Assembly: GCA_964471325.1 (NCBI GenBank)
Contig: CAYYFL010000031.1
Coordinates: forward strand, 1 to 8,873
Direction: 5' to 3'
DNA length: 8,873 nt
Origin: Velamenicoccus sp964471325
Lineage (GTDB): Bacteria; Omnitrophota; Gorgyraeia; Velamenicoccales; Velamenicoccaceae
The notes below the pieces were generated by a model. The model was given only the letters and a program-made list of their open reading frames with translations. It had not been told where the DNA came from and searched no databases. The first letter of the stretch is position 1. Each line of letters opens with the position of its first letter. The position numbers and the translations under genes are program-made. Below are positions 6,454 to 8,873 of this stretch, one piece after another.

Positions 6454-6966
6454 ATGCCTATCCTCCACGTGATCCTGATCGCTGCCGGAGTCGTTGCGCT
6501 GGACCGGCTTACCAAGTCGACCGCCGAAGCATATCTGTATGCGGTCGATACCCATCCGGTTATTCCCCGCGTTTTTCATCTGACCCTCGTGCACAATACG
6601 GGAGCCGCCTTTGGGTTTTTGCGCGGCGGCGCTGTTTTCCTTATCTTGACGACTCTTTTTTGTATTGTGATGATGATGGTCTTGCTTAAAAGCAGGCGCC
6701 TCTTGAATAAATTCTTCGGCCTCGCCGAGATCGACGGCTGGCTATGTCTTTCTTTCGGCCTGATCCTGGGAGGGGCCGTCGGCAACCTGATAGACCGCCT
6801 GCGGTTTTCCTATGTGATCGACTTCCTGGATTTTCGTGTCTGGCCGGTCTTCAATGTGGCGGATTCTGCCATTACGGTCGGCGGCATCGTTTTGTTTATG
6901 AAGATATTGCTTTCAGGGAAGAAAAAAATCAAGGAAGGAGACAGGTATGGCGCCGGTTCTCTATAG
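6454..6966 (+). CDS. lspA: Lipoprotein signal peptidase (signal peptidase II)
   Basis: LspA is an inner-membrane aspartyl protease that removes the signal peptide of diacylglyceryl-prolipoproteins, the step after Lgt. The 170-residue product has typical length and about four hydrophobic segments (roughly 3-17, 58-78, 95-113, 136-154). Conserved blocks are LDRLTK (16-21), HNTGAAFGF (47-55), GGAVGNLIDR (106-115), VIDFLDF (121-127) and FNVADSAI (133-140). D123 and D137 are the likely catalytic pair. ATG 6454 is the only reasonable start after an in-frame stop at 6421; its ribosome binding site is weak. It lies 88 nt after the dksA-like gene with a hairpin between, and its last 20 nt overlap lgt. 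Confidence 0.96.
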   Translation: MPILHVILIAAGVVALDRLTKSTAEAYLYAVDTHPVIPRVFHLTLVHNTGAAFGFLRGGAVFLILTTLFCIVMMMVLLKSRRLLNKFFGLAEIDGWLCLSFGLILGGAVGNLIDRLRFSYVIDFLDFRVWPVFNVADSAITVGGIVLFMKILLSGKKKIKEGDRYGAGSL

Positions 6967-7693
6967 TTGCAGCTTGTTTACGATTTATACCTACGGTGTC
7001 TTTGTTGCTGTCGCATTCCTTGCGGCCACCTGGCTGATCACAAGACATGCGGTGCGCCTGGGGTTCGATCCGGAAGTCATCGGGAATTTTCTGATTTTTG
7101 CGTTGGTGTGCGGGATCTTGAGCGCGCGCATTTTTTACGTTGTCCTCAACTGGAGCGAATTCTCACCGGATCCCCTGGAAATCGTTAGGTTGTATCATGG
7201 CGGCTTGGTATGGTACGGCGGCTTGATAGGAGCGATGCTGTGCGGTGTTTTATTTTTGAAGAAAAAACATCTCTCGATTCCCGCCGTCGCCGATCTTTGC
7301 GCGCCGTATCTGGCCTTGGCGCAGGCCATCGGCCGCATCGGCTGTTTTTTTAACGGCTGTTGTTACGGCAAACCGTCCGTGCATGGTCTTTTTTTTCCTG
7401 CCCACGGCCGCGTGCTTTTTCCTTCCCAGATCGTCGATGCGCTGAGTCTTCTTCTTGTCTATGCGGTTTTGCGGCTTATCCGGGGGCAGAAACCGGGACA
7501 GCTGTTTGGTCTTTATCTGTTTCTGGCGGCCCTCCAGAGATTTCTTATGGAATTCCTGCGCGGGGATGAGAGGCTTTTCTACGGCGGTTTAAGCATTTAC
7601 CAGTGGATAAGTCTGGGCCTTGCAGTCGCGGGTATCCTTGTGTATACATTGGCTTCTGCCGGGCCTAAAAAGCCGTCGACAAAAAATGCATGA
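6947..7693 (+). CDS. lgt: Prolipoprotein diacylglyceryl transferase
   Basis: Lgt transfers diacylglycerol from phosphatidylglycerol to the lipobox cysteine of prolipoproteins in the inner membrane, the first step of lipoprotein maturation. The 248-residue protein is highly hydrophobic with about seven membrane segments. Family marks are FTIYTYG (11-17), ARIFYV (60-65), GGLVWYGGLIGA (85-96), GRIGCFFNG (129-137), FPSQ (158-161) and QRFLMEFLR (197-205). R130 matches E. coli R143, and R198 probably matches R239. Compared with E. coli, FHGG is WYGG and the signature reads GCFFNGCCYG instead of GNFINGELWG. The start is secured by AAGGAG at 6935-6940, inside the lspA end, and by the family-like N terminus. 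lspA overlaps by 20 nt, so expression is probably coupled. Confidence 0.95.
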   Translation: MAPVLYSCSLFTIYTYGVFVAVAFLAATWLITRHAVRLGFDPEVIGNFLIFALVCGILSARIFYVVLNWSEFSPDPLEIVRLYHGGLVWYGGLIGAMLCGVLFLKKKHLSIPAVADLCAPYLALAQAIGRIGCFFNGCCYGKPSVHGLFFPAHGRVLFPSQIVDALSLLLVYAVLRLIRGQKPGQLFGLYLFLAALQRFLMEFLRGDERLFYGGLSIYQWISLGLAVAGILVYTLASAGPKKPSTKNA

Positions 7694-7717
7694 CAAGCCC
7701 CGTCAAGGGGAGGGCGC

Positions 7718-8623
7718 ATGACCCTGAAACAGGCAGCGATCTCGGAAGAGGCCGTGAATACACGGCTGGATATTTTTCTGGCAAAATCCGAGCCTGATTT
7801 CTCCAGGACTTTTATCAAAGACTGGATCCTCAGGGGAAAGGTTTTTGTCAACGGTCAGGCCGCCAAGCCGCATTACCGGCTCAAGGCCAAGGATGAGCTC
7901 TCGTGGGAGACGCCGCAAGCTCCACAGACACAGATCCTGGGCCAAGACATCCCGCTGGATATCCTCTATGAAGACAACGATGTCATCGTGATCAATAAAC
8001 CGGCGGGCATGGTCGTGCATCCGGGCGCGGGTCAGGAGACGCATACGCTGGTTCATGCGCTTCTGTATCATTGCGGCGAGCTTTCGAATATCAGCAAGGA
8101 GCGGCCCGGGATTGTCCATCGCCTCGATAAAGAGACGTCCGGCGTCATGGTCGCGGCGAAAAATAATCAGGCGCATCTGAATCTGGCCAGGCAGTTCAAG
8201 AAGCATTCGATCCGCCGGCGCTACATCGCCCTTGTGGAAGGCAGCGTTCCCTTTGACGAAGGCATCGTCGACGTGCCCCTCAGGCGGCATGCCGTTGACC
8301 GTAAGAAGATGTCTGTCAGTTTCTCCGATGAGGCCAAGGAGGCCCGCACCTTCTATCATGTGCTGGGACGGTTCAAGGATTATACGGCCGTCGAGCTTCT
8401 CCCGGAAACGGGCCGGACGCACCAGTTGCGCGTGCACATGTCTTACCTGGGGCACCCTATCCTCGGTGACACCGTTTACGGCCGCAAAAAGAATTTCTCC
8501 CGTCTCGCCCTGCATGCCAAAGATCTCGGTTTCGAGCATCCGACGACAAAAGAGTCTGTCGAGTTCTCTTCCCCTTTGCCCCCTGAAATGAAAAAAGCCA
8601 TGTCCGGCCTGAAGATCGACTAG
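7718..8623 (+). CDS. rluD: RluA/RluD-family 23S rRNA pseudouridine synthase
   Basis: These enzymes isomerise uridines to pseudouridine in rRNA; RluD acts on helix 69 of 23S rRNA. The 301-residue product starts with an S4-like RNA-binding domain (about 15-60, with SRTFIKDWILRGKVFVNG). The catalytic domain carries YEDNDVIVINKPAGMVVHPG (84-103) and HRLDKETSG (134-142) with catalytic D137, followed by ETGRTHQLRVHM (230-241). The S4 domain and length favour RluD, but the exact target uridine cannot be read from sequence, so RluC or another RluA-family member remains possible. GGGGAGGG precedes ATG 7718; a CCCC/GGGG mini-hairpin (7697-7710) partly covers it. The gene starts 24 nt after lgt and is the last in this operon within the window. 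Confidence 0.9.
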   Translation: MTLKQAAISEEAVNTRLDIFLAKSEPDFSRTFIKDWILRGKVFVNGQAAKPHYRLKAKDELSWETPQAPQTQILGQDIPLDILYEDNDVIVINKPAGMVVHPGAGQETHTLVHALLYHCGELSNISKERPGIVHRLDKETSGVMVAAKNNQAHLNLARQFKKHSIRRRYIALVEGSVPFDEGIVDVPLRRHAVDRKKMSVSFSDEAKEARTFYHVLGRFKDYTAVELLPETGRTHQLRVHMSYLGHPILGDTVYGRKKNFSRLALHAKDLGFEHPTTKESVEFSSPLPPEMKKAMSGLKID

Positions 8624-8629
8624 TCCAGT

Positions 8630-8658
8630 CCGGTCTGTCGCCGGCAGATTCTGTTTTT
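8630..8658 (+). terminator. Weak possible terminator after rluD
   Basis: CCGG (8630-8633) can pair with CCGG (8641-8644), or alternatively TCTG (8634-8637) with CAGA (8645-8648), followed within a few bases by five T (8654-8658). Both stems are short, so this is only a candidate. Confidence 0.25.
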
Positions 8659-8723
8659 ATGGCCTCTCCTTGGCGTCATTTTCTGTAATCTGCGCTCTAT
8701 CCTCTATTCTCTTCCAGTAGATG

Positions 8724-8753
8724 TAGACTCTCCGTCCCTTTTCATGTTATAAT
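8724..8753 (+). promoter_or_regulatory. Candidate promoter before the terminal repeat
   Basis: TAGACT (8724-8729) and a perfect TATAAT (8748-8753) are 18 nt apart. The -35 box matches consensus at four of six positions. Transcription would begin near 8760 and run through the palindromic repeat at 8805-8873. No start codon for a clear gene follows inside the window. Confidence 0.4.
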
Positions 8754-8804
8754 TCTACTTCAATCTCTCGGCATGCCTTTGGAGGGAACTCCCGGGGAGA
8801 CGTT

Positions 8805-8873
8805 GTTAGACCCTCCGCTATGTGGAATGCGGAGGTCTACCCTTTCTGGGTTAGACCCTCCGCTATGTGGAAT
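8805..8873. repeat. Tandem palindromic repeat, truncated by the window end
   Basis: A 24-nt string beginning GTTAGACCCTCCGC occurs at 8805-8828 and identically at 8850-8873, a 45-nt period. TAGACCCTCCGC (8807-8818) pairs with GCGGAGGTCTA (8829-8839) with one bulged C and a 10-nt loop. GGTCTACCC (8834-8842) can instead pair with GGGTTAGACC (8848-8857). The second unit is cut, so copy number is unknown. Confidence 0.85.

Noticed and set aside
7703..8539. Long minus-strand open frame opposite the rluD-family gene
   Set aside because: The plus-strand gene has all catalytic motifs and a good ribosome binding site; the antisense product shows nothing recognisable.
8760..8804. Possible riboswitch or known structured RNA before the terminal repeat
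   Set aside because: Short palindromes such as GGCATGCC and GGGA/TCCC are present, but I could match no known riboswitch core.
8805..8873. Possible start of a CRISPR array
   Set aside because: Only two copies are visible, the 21-nt interval between the repeats contains the pairing arm of the palindrome and so is not an independent spacer, and no cas gene is present.

Overview
The window looks like a chromosomal housekeeping stretch from a moderately GC-rich diderm bacterium. Base composition is roughly mid-50s percent GC by eye. Lgt and LspA lie together, IleRS is of the bacterial type, and a DksA/TraR-like gene sits between ileS and lspA. Chlamydiae also place dksA directly before lspA. Together with the dense short repeats between genes, this suggests a PVC-like or other uncultivated lineage such as Omnitrophota. 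That placement is an inference and is held weakly. All eight genes are on the + strand, intact and recognisable. I see no phage, transposase, defence gene, tRNA or rRNA.

Layout: (1) Positions 1-274 are non-coding. They hold a composite palindromic repeat (two 48-nt copies around a small hairpin) and then a sigma-70-like promoter. (2) Positions 311-5550 are a probable operon yggS-proC-mtnP-ileS: PLP homeostasis, the last step of proline synthesis, methylthioadenosine salvage and isoleucyl-tRNA synthetase. yggS and proC overlap by 4 nt. (3) Positions 5551-5960 are a second non-coding region of about 410 nt. It carries an inverted relative of the first repeat, a long branched inverted repeat with a 20-nt perfect GC palindrome, and a near-consensus promoter. 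(4) Positions 5961-8623 are a second probable operon: a dksA-like gene, lspA, lgt and an rluD-family gene. lspA and lgt overlap by 20 nt, and together they cover the first two enzymatic steps of lipoprotein maturation. (5) Positions 8624-8873 are non-coding, with a possible promoter and a tandem palindromic repeat cut by the window end.

The unusual material is the repeats, not the genes. Related modules lie in both large gaps, in opposite orientations, each just upstream of a promoter. Degenerate 7-nt tandem repeats occur in both gaps, sit directly in front of ileS where a Shine-Dalgarno sequence would be expected, and appear inside yggS, where they encode an in-frame stretch before a conserved motif. 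Lgt departs from the E. coli enzyme at several conserved positions. I found no evidence of a wholly new multi-gene system. The repeat family is the best candidate for something undescribed.
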